DNA of 64,000 nucleotides. Source: Algoriphagus sp. (GTDB taxonomy: Bacteria; Bacteroidota; Bacteroidia; Cytophagales; Cyclobacteriaceae). Positions 15,326 through 23,195 of the stretch are shown here, in pieces. The notes under the pieces are model-generated. The model searched no databases. It saw only the letters and a list, made by a program, of their open reading frames with translations, and had not been told where the DNA came from. Numbering within the stretch: position 1 is the first letter of the stretch; every line of letters begins with the position of its first letter. The stretch is taken from the NCBI GenBank assembly GCA_018336015.1, contig JAGXQZ010000071.1, forward strand, positions 1 through 64,000, read 5' to 3'. Position numbers and translations under genes: made by a program.

Positions 15326-15985
15326 CTACTCGACTTTTACATTGGTCAGCCAAATGAATCGGTTACCATCCTGCCCCATGTGATCTTGAGCGAGTTTGAT
15401 CGGGCCAAATTGACTGACATTTTCCCAAGTCCAAGTGCGGCCTTCTGCACCATTACCTCTTCTGAAGGTCCATTCGAGGATCATCTTATTTTCATCGATG
15501 TACAAGTCGTAGGCATCTCCCGGAGTGTAGCCCATGCCCGGAGCTTTAGGTTCGCCAGAATTATACACGATGGTCAATTTGGTGGAATTGGTTCCTTTCA
15601 ATGGGGAAGGGACATTTTCAGCAGTCTCAAAGGTGTATCCGGTGTCCCAAGCCAACTGAAAGGGCATCATTGCCCAGTATTTGTCATTGATAAAAGCTCC
15701 GTCCTGTTTTGGAAGGGAATCTGCTGTAAGACTATAGGTGAAGGTGGTGTCAGGACCTGAATAATAAACAGTACTGTCTTTGATGTTCCACTTCCAATCC
15801 CGTGAGACGACATTCACCGAATCCCGCTGCACATTCCAAGTGTAAGCAATGGAGTTGATCTGGTCAAGATTTTCAAAGCCATAAGCCTTGGCTACTTGGA
15901 AAGGCAGCGTATCAGGAAGTTCAGGCTTTTGCTGGCATGCACTCATGGTGCCAAGTAGTGCTAAAATGAGGAGGTGTTTTTTCAT
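15326..15985 (-). CDS. Uncharacterised lipoprotein (DUF6503-like)
   Basis: 219 residues from the ATG at 15985; an ATG at 16048 would add 21 residues before the signal peptide and was rejected. The signal MKKHLLILALLGTMSAC ends in a lipobox. The mature part is rich in Trp, Tyr and beta-strand patterns (RDWKWNIKDSTVYYSGPD, YDLYIDENKMILEWTFRRG, GRTWTWENVSQF) and resembles the LolA-like or DUF6503 type of Bacteroidota lipoproteins that have a central Y-L-Y-I-D-x-x-x-x-I/L-E-W strand. Function is unknown. It lies 41 bases downstream of the SDR gene at 16027 and may be the tail of that operon, or a separate unit with its own terminator. Confidence 0.75.
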   Translation of the reverse strand: MKKHLLILALLGTMSACQQKPELPDTLPFQVAKAYGFENLDQINSIAYTWNVQRDSVNVVSRDWKWNIKDSTVYYSGPDTTFTYSLTADSLPKQDGAFINDKYWAMMPFQLAWDTGYTFETAENVPSPLKGTNSTKLTIVYNSGEPKAPGMGYTPGDAYDLYIDENKMILEWTFRRGNGAEGRTWTWENVSQFGPIKLAQDHMGQDGNRFIWLTNVKVE

Positions 15986-16026
15986 GGATAAAGGGTAGTG
16001 GGACGAGTAGTTAGAACTAGAGGGAT

Positions 16027-16815
16027 TCAGCTTTGTTTTGAAAGCCAAGACTTGAATTTACGATATTCCAGCCACTGGTATATCGGTAAAATCACCGGAA
16101 GGAAATTATTCAGGATGAGCATGATTCGGAAAAGAGTTGAGGGGAAAATCTTCTGTTTACCTGATGCAACACCCAAAAGCATTTTCATTGCCACCGTTTC
16201 CGGGAGTTGAAGAGGAAATGCCTTTGGAATTTGATTGCCTGCTGTTTCAAAAAAACCTGTCGAAGTGGCAATTGGAAACACTAGAGTTAGCCAATCTCCT
16301 GACTTTTCTGCCCAAACCGTCCTTGCCCATTGGAGCAGTGCCGCTTTGGTGGAGCCATAGAGGCTGTAGCCCGGTACTGCCCAATAACCCATCGCCGAAC
16401 AGGTGATCACGTGCCTGAATTTTTTCTCGGGAAAAAGCACTTTCAGCGCTATCCCCAATTGGATGGGCGAAAAGACATTCAGTTGGAAAAGGGACTCCAT
16501 TCCTTTCCAGTCTTGGTTTTCGGCTGCATGGTAAGCTGCTTTTCCTGCATTGGCAAAGCAAAAATCGATGCTTTCCCAATTGGATTTGATCCATTCAAGA
16601 ATGACTTGATTTCCTTCTTTTTTGCTCAAGTCAGCTTTAAGAATGCCTGTTATTTCTGGAAAGGAGGATTTGAGATTTTGTAGATTTTTCTCTGAAACAT
16701 CCACAGCAAGAATATTCTTAGTCCAAGGGTATAGCTGCTTTACCAGCTCCAAGCCGATGCCCGAACCTGCCCCTGTCACCATTACAACGGCATTCTTAAA
16801 TGAACTCATCCCCAT
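16027..16815 (-). CDS. Short-chain dehydrogenase/reductase with hydrophobic C-terminal helix
   Basis: 262 residues. The nucleotide-binding motif is VTGAGSGIGLEL, the NNAG-position reads FANAGKA, and the catalytic Ser and Tyr-x-x-x-Lys are in ITCSAMG and YGSTK. The C terminus (LFRIMLILNNFLPVILPIYQWLEY) is strongly hydrophobic, a feature of membrane-associated SDRs that act on lipids, sterol-like or acyl substrates. A second ATG at 16809 is an equally possible start. The gene begins inside the end of the ADC-like gene (20-base overlap), indicating translational coupling. The substrate is unknown; the pairing with an acetoacetate-decarboxylase-like protein suggests keto-compound metabolism. Confidence 0.85.
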   Translation of the reverse strand: MGMSSFKNAVVMVTGAGSGIGLELVKQLYPWTKNILAVDVSEKNLQNLKSSFPEITGILKADLSKKEGNQVILEWIKSNWESIDFCFANAGKAAYHAAENQDWKGMESLFQLNVFSPIQLGIALKVLFPEKKFRHVITCSAMGYWAVPGYSLYGSTKAALLQWARTVWAEKSGDWLTLVFPIATSTGFFETAGNQIPKAFPLQLPETVAMKMLLGVASGKQKIFPSTLFRIMLILNNFLPVILPIYQWLEYRKFKSWLSKQS

Positions 16816-17473
16816 AGGTGGGTTCAGGGAAATGAATTGTAAATGGGTTGACCTTGACTGCCATCAAGGGTTTGATACCGCCGAAGTCAGGAAAAAAATC
16901 GGGATTTATGTCGAGCTTTTTGATTTTGGCCAATTTGCCCCAGCCACTACCATAGGGTTTCGTGTAGAATTTCACCTTGTCCAAGGTCTGACAAAGTCTA
17001 ATGGGAAGCAATGAAGTGGAGACAGGGAAAGAAATTCCCCCATGTGTGATTTCTGTTGAGAAAATCTCCTTATCCCCTTGCTTAATTGAGATTAGATCTT
17101 TTCCTTTTTCTTTTGTCCAAGTGAATGGGAGTGTTTCTTTTGGGATGCCCCAATTTTTTCGCCCGTTGATCGTACTGGCTTCCGAATCCACATAGATTTT
17201 GGTGATGGCCTGCATTTTCGTTTTTCGAAATTTTCCCGGGATAATCAAAAGCTCATGGTAAGGTCCAACAGGTGATTCATGATAGTCGACTAGCATGACA
17301 TAGCCAAGCCCTCCGCGGAATTTACCTATAAGATGCTTAGGCAGGTGAGCGTATTCTTCCACCCATTCTTTTTTGAACTTGAAAATCAAAATAATCCCTT
17401 CCCCCTTTAATTTCCAAGGTGCTGGTGCCTTCAACACCAATCGGAGATTCTCTACCGTAGGATATTCAGACAT
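16796..17473 (-). CDS. Acetoacetate decarboxylase-like protein
   Basis: 225 residues. The middle segment KIYVDSEASTINGRKNWGIPKE matches the ADC-superfamily signature (E-x-x-x-x-GR-x-x-x-G-x-PK) with the lysine in IPKE at the position that forms a Schiff base in true ADC enzymes. YHELLIIPGKF and GLGYVMLVDYHESPVGPY are the preceding strands. Many family members are not decarboxylases but aldolase- or dehydratase-like or of unknown function. The gene overlaps both neighbouring SDR genes (8 bases with the upstream one, 20 with the downstream one), so the three form one operon. There is no signal peptide. Confidence 0.72.
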   Translation of the reverse strand: MSEYPTVENLRLVLKAPAPWKLKGEGIILIFKFKKEWVEEYAHLPKHLIGKFRGGLGYVMLVDYHESPVGPYHELLIIPGKFRKTKMQAITKIYVDSEASTINGRKNWGIPKETLPFTWTKEKGKDLISIKQGDKEIFSTEITHGGISFPVSTSLLPIRLCQTLDKVKFYTKPYGSGWGKLAKIKKLDINPDFFPDFGGIKPLMAVKVNPFTIHFPEPTYGDEFI

Positions 17474-18227
17474 ACGGAGATGGGCTGATTGCGGTCCAGC
17501 CTCCGTCTACGATTAGTGTCTGTCCGGTGATGTGCCTTGCTTGGTCAGATAGTAGAAAACTTGCAGCTTCTGCAATGTCTTCCGGAGTGGCAGGTCTGCC
17601 TATGGGTGTCAGTCTGGACCAAGTGCTTGCATAGTCAGGGTCTGATGTAGTTCGCTCGGTGAGGGTAGCACCTGGTGCAATGGTGTTGATTCGAATACCA
17701 AGTGGAGCAAGTTCCAATACCAGATTTTTGGCAAGCATTTCTATCGCCGCCTTGCTCATCGCATAGGCCGCCAGATTTTCATGACTTTGATGAGCGGTGA
17801 CAGAAGAGGTGAATAGGATGGAACCGCCGGATTCTTGCTCTTTCATGATCCGTGCCACTGCTTGGGTTAAGAAAAAAGTTCCTGCCTGATTGACTCGGGA
17901 GACTTCCATAAAATCAGCCCAAGAATAGTCTAAAAAATTGCCGAACAGTGTGATTCCTGCATTGCAGACTACCTGATCGATGTGGCCAACTTCTTTCATT
18001 GCCAATCCCACAAGCTCTGAAATCACCTCGGGGTTTGAAGAGTCACCCGAGCAGCCCAAGATGTTTCCCATACCGATTCTGGAAAGATTAGCTACAGCTT
18101 CCTCAGTGAGGCTTTTCTCCAAGTCATTGAGAATGACGTAGGAGTCGGTCTCTAGAAGTTTACGTGCAATGGCAAGTCCGATTCCCTGACCTGCACCGGT
18201 GACGATGGCTACTTTTGGGTTTTTCAT
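17466..18227 (-). CDS. Short-chain dehydrogenase/reductase (3-oxoacyl-reductase/sugar dehydrogenase type)
   Basis: 253 residues with all classical SDR elements: VTGAGQGIGLAIARK, NAGITLFG, ILFTSSVTAHQSHENLAAYAMSKAA (catalytic Ser, Tyr and Lys in YAMSK), IRINTIAPGATLTERT and the C-terminal ITGQTLIVDGGWT. The closest recognisable type is the FabG-like group, which includes many sugar and polyol dehydrogenases. It heads the SDR/ADC-like/SDR operon and lies 60 bases downstream of a sugar-acid dehydratase gene. A role in oxidised-sugar catabolism, for instance oxidising a keto-deoxy sugar acid, is a plausible inference. A 35-base perfect palindrome separates it from the dehydratase. Confidence 0.87.
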   Translation of the reverse strand: MKNPKVAIVTGAGQGIGLAIARKLLETDSYVILNDLEKSLTEEAVANLSRIGMGNILGCSGDSSNPEVISELVGLAMKEVGHIDQVVCNAGITLFGNFLDYSWADFMEVSRVNQAGTFFLTQAVARIMKEQESGGSILFTSSVTAHQSHENLAAYAMSKAAIEMLAKNLVLELAPLGIRINTIAPGATLTERTTSDPDYASTWSRLTPIGRPATPEDIAEAASFLLSDQARHITGQTLIVDGGWTAISPSPYV

Positions 18228-18240
18228 TTTAAAATTGATA

Positions 18241-18275
18241 GAGGCCTGTCAGGTTTTCAAAACCTGACAGGCCTC
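18241..18275. repeat. 35-base perfect palindrome with CAGGTTTTcAAAACCTG core
   Basis: Two 17-base arms around a single C; the arms read GAGGCCTGTCAGGTTTT and its complement. It lies between the dehydratase and SDR genes. No clear T-run follows on the minus strand, so it is a weak terminator at best. It shares its 17-base core with the palindrome at 32944-32974. Confidence 0.75.
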
Positions 18276-18287
18276 AGTGAAACCAAC

Positions 18288-20006
18288 TCAATGCGAATCT
18301 CTTTTTACTTCCGAACCGGAAGCACCCTGAAGGAAGTCGAAATCCACTCCTTCGTGTGCTTGATTGACTTTGTCCAAGAATAGGTTGACGTAACCTCTTT
18401 CATAAGGAAGCTGAGTAGGTACAAAGTCCTTTCTTCTGGCTTCAAATTCCTCTTCTGAAATCAACAAGTTAAGCGTTCTGTTAGGTACGTCTAGCTCGAT
18501 CAGATCACCATTTTGAACAAAAGCCAAAGGACCTCCAATGGCTGATTCTGGAGAAACGTGGAGGACCACCGTGCCAAAGCCCGTACCGCTCATTCGACCG
18601 TCAGAGATTCTGACCATGTCTTTGACCCCTTTTTCTAGGAGCTTCTTTGGAAGGCCCATGTTGCCTACCTCGGGCATACCTGGATAGCCTTTTGGCCCCA
18701 CATTTTTCATCACCATGACACAGGTTTCGTCAATGTCCAGATCGGGATCATCCACTTTTGCTTTGTAGTCATCGATGTTTTCGAAAACGACGGCTCTTCC
18801 GGTATGCTTGAGTAAGCTTGGAGTGGCTGCGGAAGGCTTCAGTACCGCACCATTCGGGCAAAGGTTACCTTTGAGCACGGCAATCCCTGACTCTGGCTTG
18901 ATTGGGTTTTCGAGCGTGCCAATGAGGTTTCTGTCCCAGCATTGGGCATTGGCGATGTTTTCACCGATGGTTTTCCCGTTGACTGTGAGTGCATCAGTGT
19001 GCAGGTGTTTTTCGATTTCCTTCATGACGGCAGGCATCCCGCCTGCATAAAAGAGATCTTCAACCCAGTGTTCTCCCGAAGGCTGCACATTGGCAATGAG
19101 TGGGATTTTTGCAGAGAAATGGTCAAAATCCGTGAGGTCGAGTTCTACGCCGATCCGCTTGGCGATGGCCGTCAGGTGCAGGATGTAATTGGTCGAACCG
19201 CCGACTGCTGCATTGACCATGATGGAGTTTTCAAAGGCCTTTCGGGTCAAGATTTTATCCATGGTCAAGTCTTCTTTGACCATTTCCACGATCCGCATTC
19301 CTGCGAGATGGGCCAGGACTTTTCTTCTAGAATCGGCAGCCGGAATGGTGGCATTGTCAGGTAGGGCTAGTCCAAGTGCTTCGACCATGGCTGCCATGGT
19401 AGAGGCTGTGCCCATCGGTGCGCAATGGCCGACAGATCTCGACATGGAGGATTCTACCTCGATCATGTCCTCTTGGGTGAGTTTGCCCACCTTATAATCC
19501 TCGGCAAATCTCCAGATGTCGGAGGTTCCGATTTTTTTGCCTCTAAATCTGCCCACGAGCATCGGTCCACCAGAAAGCACGAGTGTTGGAAGATTGACCG
19601 AGGCAGCACCCATGACCAGAGATGGAGTCGTTTTATCACAGCCACACATGAGGACTACGCCGTCCATCGGATTGGCGCGGATGCTTTCTTCCACGTCCAT
19701 CGATGCCAGATTGCGAAAAAGCATCGCGGTGGGTTTGATGGAGCATTCGCCGAGGGACATCACCGGAAACTCCAGTGGAAAGCCACCTGCCTCCCAGATC
19801 CCTCTTTTCAAAGCTTCTGCCAAATCCCTAAAATGGGCGTTGCAGGGGGTAAGTTCGGACCAGGTATTGCAGATGCCGATGACCGGCTTTTCTCCTGTAA
19901 AAAGGTGGTGGGGGAGTCCTTGGTTTTTCATCCAGGAACGGTAAATGATGCCGTCTTTGCCGGTGCGTCCGTACCATTCTTGGCTACGGAGTTTTTTCTT
20001 GGTCAT
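18288..20006 (-). CDS. IlvD/Edd-family dehydratase (sugar-acid dehydratase, arabinonate-type)
   Basis: 572 residues from the ATG at 20006 (MTKKKLRSQEWYGRTGKDG); an earlier in-frame ATG at 20048 adds 14 residues with no family support. Iron-sulfur Cys and active-site motifs: ICNTWSELTPCN, LMCGCDKTTPS and GHCAPMGTASTM. SDGRMSGTGFGTVVLHVSPE is the C-terminal signature. The start RSQEWYGRTGKDGIIYRSWMKNQG is characteristic of the L-arabinonate/xylonate/galactonate dehydratase branch rather than IlvD of branched-chain amino acid synthesis. It removes water from an aldonic acid to give a 2-keto-3-deoxy acid. The SDR downstream could oxidise such a product. The substrate is not decided by sequence. 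Confidence 0.85.
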   Translation of the reverse strand: MTKKKLRSQEWYGRTGKDGIIYRSWMKNQGLPHHLFTGEKPVIGICNTWSELTPCNAHFRDLAEALKRGIWEAGGFPLEFPVMSLGECSIKPTAMLFRNLASMDVEESIRANPMDGVVLMCGCDKTTPSLVMGAASVNLPTLVLSGGPMLVGRFRGKKIGTSDIWRFAEDYKVGKLTQEDMIEVESSMSRSVGHCAPMGTASTMAAMVEALGLALPDNATIPAADSRRKVLAHLAGMRIVEMVKEDLTMDKILTRKAFENSIMVNAAVGGSTNYILHLTAIAKRIGVELDLTDFDHFSAKIPLIANVQPSGEHWVEDLFYAGGMPAVMKEIEKHLHTDALTVNGKTIGENIANAQCWDRNLIGTLENPIKPESGIAVLKGNLCPNGAVLKPSAATPSLLKHTGRAVVFENIDDYKAKVDDPDLDIDETCVMVMKNVGPKGYPGMPEVGNMGLPKKLLEKGVKDMVRISDGRMSGTGFGTVVLHVSPESAIGGPLAFVQNGDLIELDVPNRTLNLLISEEEFEARRKDFVPTQLPYERGYVNLFLDKVNQAHEGVDFDFLQGASGSEVKRDSH

Positions 20007-20124
20007 AGGTTGAAGATGGGTTGTAAGAATTGGCCAAGAAGTTACCAAAAAATTGGAGAAAAGGGCAAAAGGGAATTGTCAAAGGGGAAAAGAATCCTTT
20101 GAGTTAGGTGATTATTTTGGAAAG

Positions 20125-21105
20125 TCAGGCAGTTTCAATTTCGATAAGTGCATGGCTTAGCGCTTCCGGATCTATGGTGAAATCGGTCATGATGGTGTCT
20201 TTACTGTCTCCAGAATTGAGCGTGTAGAAATAAGGAAGGTCTAATGCAGACGCCAAGTTGAAATAACATTGGGTGATGGCATCCCCCACATTTCTGAGTT
20301 CGAGGACTTTGGCAGTTTTGGGGAGAAAAAGCATATTGGTCAGTGCGGCACCATGAAGGCATACCAAAAGGCTTGTCTCGGACATTAGTTTGATTTGTTC
20401 CAATAGGGAAAGCTTCTCGGCATAGACGATCTCAAATCCTTTTTCTTTTAGGTAGCTTTCTACCTGCTCTTCGTTATGTGCTTTTCGTTTTGGAGCGAGT
20501 TTTCGGCTGATGTACACCTTTTTCCAAGGTGTTTGGGTAGGATTTATAGACAGCCGTTCTCTGGTTTTTTTAGCTAAGGGTTCCAAAAAATTAGGGAAAG
20601 AGGATGTTCTGGCGGTCAGTGTCAGTTCAGCGATTTTCAGATTTTCATTTTTTGCAAAAAAGATCACCTCCAAACCTGCCAGATTCAGGGAGTCGGTCAC
20701 ATACCTCAGGTTTTCGAAGGATTGAGGAAGCAAAATCGGGGAATTGGGAGCCATTTCTATTCCTTCCCAGATTCTTGGAAGGCAATCGGTCATCCAATGG
20801 AAATAATTGGCACTCCACTCGTCAGTCACCCATATGGCTTTTGAGATTTTTCTCCAGGTCTTTGGAAGACAATACACCATCCGCTTGGCAAACTGAATCG
20901 GGCCTAACTTGGCGTTGTGCGTGCGGGAAGAGTGAAAGGAAAGGTTGGCAGGATCAAACACCGTATCTTCCAGAATCCAGACATTCTTCAGACTGACAGG
21001 ATTCAATCTCTGAAAAGTAACCTCCATCGATCCACTAAAAAGTGCCTCATCCTTTGGATTCAGGTTGGCGGGAGGAGTTCTCTTTACGGTGATGTTCTGG
21101 GTCAA
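20125..21105 (-). CDS. Glycosyltransferase family 61 protein
   Basis: 326 residues. The GT61 (DUF563) signature is visible: KVYISRKLAPKRKAHNEEQV near residue 200, then KGFEIVYAEKLSLLEQIKLMSETSLLVCLHGAALTNMLFLP, with the conserved 'HGAxLTN' segment. GT61 enzymes transfer xylose, GlcNAc or similar sugars to glycans. The start is a TTG codon at 21105: no ATG lies between the upstream in-frame stop and residue 27, and the intervening RTPPANLNPKDEALF looks like genuine family sequence. No signal peptide is present. The gene lies 57 bases downstream of murA, but a terminator hairpin stands between them. Confidence 0.82.
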   Translation of the reverse strand: MTQNITVKRTPPANLNPKDEALFSGSMEVTFQRLNPVSLKNVWILEDTVFDPANLSFHSSRTHNAKLGPIQFAKRMVYCLPKTWRKISKAIWVTDEWSANYFHWMTDCLPRIWEGIEMAPNSPILLPQSFENLRYVTDSLNLAGLEVIFFAKNENLKIAELTLTARTSSFPNFLEPLAKKTRERLSINPTQTPWKKVYISRKLAPKRKAHNEEQVESYLKEKGFEIVYAEKLSLLEQIKLMSETSLLVCLHGAALTNMLFLPKTAKVLELRNVGDAITQCYFNLASALDLPYFYTLNSGDSKDTIMTDFTIDPEALSHALIEIETA

Positions 21106-21128
21106 TTCAAAAATGAGTTAACTAAAAA

Positions 21129-21152
21129 GGAGCCGGTGTTTCCATCGGCTCC
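21129..21152 (-). terminator. Intrinsic terminator after murA
   Basis: GGAGCCG / CGGCTCC stem with a ten-base loop. On the minus strand the stem is followed by TTTTT. It sits between the murA stop (21162) and the GT61 start (21105), so it may limit read-through into GT61. Confidence 0.75.
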
Positions 21153-21161
21153 CTTGGTGTA

Positions 21162-22469
21162 TTAATGGATTCGCTCGATTTTGGCTCCCAAGGCATTGAG
21201 GCGTTCGTCAATGTTTTGGTATCCTCTGTCGATTTGTTCGATATTGTCAATGATCGAAGTACCACTTGCTGACATCGCAGCAATTAAAAGTGCAACACCT
21301 GCACGGATATCCGGTGAAGTCATCCGGATGCCTCTTAGTGGGTATTTTCTATCCAAACCAATCACTGTGGCACGGTGTGGATCGCAAAGGATAATTTGCG
21401 CACCCATGTCGATCAGCTTGTCCACAAAGAACAAACGGGATTCGAACATTTTCTGGTGAACCAGTACCGTTCCTTTGGCTTGTGTGGCAGTGACAAGTAC
21501 AATAGAAAGTAGGTCAGGCGTAAATCCCGGCCAAATCTGATCTGCTACAGTCAAAATCGACCCGTCGATGAAAGTTTCGATTTCATAATGCTTTTGTGCA
21601 GGCACAAAGATGTCATCCCCTCTGAATTCTAACTTGATTCCCATTCTGCGGAAGGTATCTGGAATAATACCGAGTCGGTGAATCTGGCAGTCTTTGATGG
21701 TGATTTCGGATTGAGTCATCGCCGCCAGTCCAATGAATGAACCGATCTCAATCATATCCGGCAGCATGGTGTGAGTGGTGCCTCCAAGTTGTGTTACCCC
21801 ATCGATGTGGAGGAGGTTGGAGCCCACGCCGGTGATTTTTGCTCCCATGCGGTTGAGCATGTCGCAAAGCTGCTGCAGGTAGGGTTCGCAGGCCGCATTG
21901 TAGATGGTGGTTTTTCCTTCAGCCATTACAGCCGCCATCACGATGTTGGCTGTACCGGTGACGGACGCCTCATCGAGGAGCATGTAGGTGCCTTTTAGGT
22001 TTTTTCCATCGATGTGGAAAATCTCATTTTTGGCATCGTAGTGAAATTCAGCACCGAGTTTTTGGAAACCATAAAAATGCGTATCCATCCTTCGGCGTCC
22101 GATTTTGTCTCCTCCCGGTTTGGAAAGTTTTCCTTTTCCGAATCGGGACAAAAGCGGTCCCAAAATCATTACCGAGCCGCGAAGGGCTGAGGCTTTTTTC
22201 AGGAAATCTTCTGTCTCCAAGTAGTCCAAATTGACCTCATCTGCTTGAAATTCGTAAGATTCCGGGCCTAGTTTGTGGACTTTTACGCCCATATCTGCCA
22301 AGAGCTCGATGAGTTTGTTTACGTCCCGGATGTTGGGCACTTTATGAATGGTGACTTTTTCGGAAGTCAGCAATACTGCACATAGGATTTGGAGTGCTTC
22401 GTTTTTTGCACCCTGAGGGATGATTTCTCCCTTGAGGCGGTGTCCTCCTTCTACTTTGAAAGATGCCAT
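21162..22469 (-). CDS. murA: UDP-N-acetylglucosamine 1-carboxyvinyltransferase with Cys-to-Asp active site
   Basis: 435 residues from the ATG at 22469, four bases after the DUF4290 stop. An in-frame ATG at 22517 would add 16 polar residues and overlap DUF4290 by 44 bases. MurA transfers enolpyruvate from PEP to UDP-GlcNAc, the first committed step of peptidoglycan synthesis, in the cytoplasm. Family landmarks: VEGGHRLKGEIIPQGAKNEALQIL, LRGSVMILGPLL, and SKPGGDKIGRRRMDTH. The catalytic loop usually reads GGCxIGxR; here the Cys equivalent to E. coli Cys115 is Asp121 (GAC at 22107-22109). The Asp form is known in fosfomycin-insensitive MurA proteins. It is downstream of uvrD and DUF4290 in the same direction. 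Confidence 0.96.
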   Translation of the reverse strand: MASFKVEGGHRLKGEIIPQGAKNEALQILCAVLLTSEKVTIHKVPNIRDVNKLIELLADMGVKVHKLGPESYEFQADEVNLDYLETEDFLKKASALRGSVMILGPLLSRFGKGKLSKPGGDKIGRRRMDTHFYGFQKLGAEFHYDAKNEIFHIDGKNLKGTYMLLDEASVTGTANIVMAAVMAEGKTTIYNAACEPYLQQLCDMLNRMGAKITGVGSNLLHIDGVTQLGGTTHTMLPDMIEIGSFIGLAAMTQSEITIKDCQIHRLGIIPDTFRRMGIKLEFRGDDIFVPAQKHYEIETFIDGSILTVADQIWPGFTPDLLSIVLVTATQAKGTVLVHQKMFESRLFFVDKLIDMGAQIILCDPHRATVIGLDRKYPLRGIRMTSPDIRAGVALLIAAMSASGTSIIDNIEQIDRGYQNIDERLNALGAKIERIH

Positions 22470-22473
22470 GTAC

Positions 22474-23097
22474 TTATCTGCGTTTTTTGAAACCGTTGTT
22501 TCGGTGTTTTTTTCCACCGTGATTCTGGTGCTTTTTCTTTTGCTGCTCTTCCTCTATGTGAGGAATTTTGAAATCGCGTCGTGTATTGGATTCAAAAAGA
22601 GCATTTTCCCTTACCTTTTCCAAGTCGATATGTAAGCGGCCTTTGGAAAGGGTCTTGATGTCATCGAGAATGATCCCATCATCGAAGTTATCTCTATTCC
22701 AAGTGGAGTGGAAGCTTCTCATCAGCTGACCGATGTAGATGATGGCATTTTCCTGTTCCTCATCGTTCTCGATTTCAATGGCTTTTTCAATCAGTTTTTC
22801 GATGTTTCTGCCATAGTGCTTGAATTTTACCTCGCCTTTTGGATACCCGATTGGCTGGGGCTTTTTGCCCAAAAGTTCCTTTTCAGGCATTGGGAATGGA
22901 CCGTCTACGTCAAGTTTGAATTCGGACATGATGTAGATATCGTCCCAAAGTTTTTGGTCATTTTCCTGCTTCATCGCAGGGAAAAGTTGCTTGATGATTT
23001 CGATGACGGTGTAGGCGCTTTGGGTGCGCTTTTCACGATCCTCAATACCGGTAATGTGATTTACCAGCATCTGAATATTCTTTCCGTATTCTTTCAA
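22474..23097 (-). CDS. DUF4290 family protein
   Basis: 207 residues. The pattern (YGKNIQMLVNHITGIEDREKR, LFPAMKQENDQKLWDDIYIMSEF, FKHYGRNIEKLIEKA, RSFHSTWNRDNFDDGIILDDI) is that of DUF4290, a Bacteroidota-restricted cytosolic family of unknown function. The C terminus is a very basic tail (KKKHQNHGGKKHRNNGFKKRR region), suggesting nucleic-acid or ribosome contact. The start appears to be TTG at 23097: an in-frame stop lies eight codons upstream and no ATG is available. It sits immediately before murA (four-base gap), a conserved type of arrangement that hints at a link to cell-wall synthesis. Confidence 0.85.
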   Translation of the reverse strand: MKEYGKNIQMLVNHITGIEDREKRTQSAYTVIEIIKQLFPAMKQENDQKLWDDIYIMSEFKLDVDGPFPMPEKELLGKKPQPIGYPKGEVKFKHYGRNIEKLIEKAIEIENDEEQENAIIYIGQLMRSFHSTWNRDNFDDGIILDDIKTLSKGRLHIDLEKVRENALFESNTRRDFKIPHIEEEQQKKKHQNHGGKKHRNNGFKKRR

Positions 23098-23195
23098 AAT
23101 GTGTGTGGTTTTCTGATTCTATTTGCTCTCTATCGCTTCCTGTTTTTGCCATAAATAAGGTACAAAAAATCACCAAAAGGCAGGGAAGCAGGTGA

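Noticed and set aside
19425..20102. 225-codon open frame opposite the dehydratase gene
   Set aside because: Overlaps the conserved IlvD/Edd coding region; no recognisable domain.
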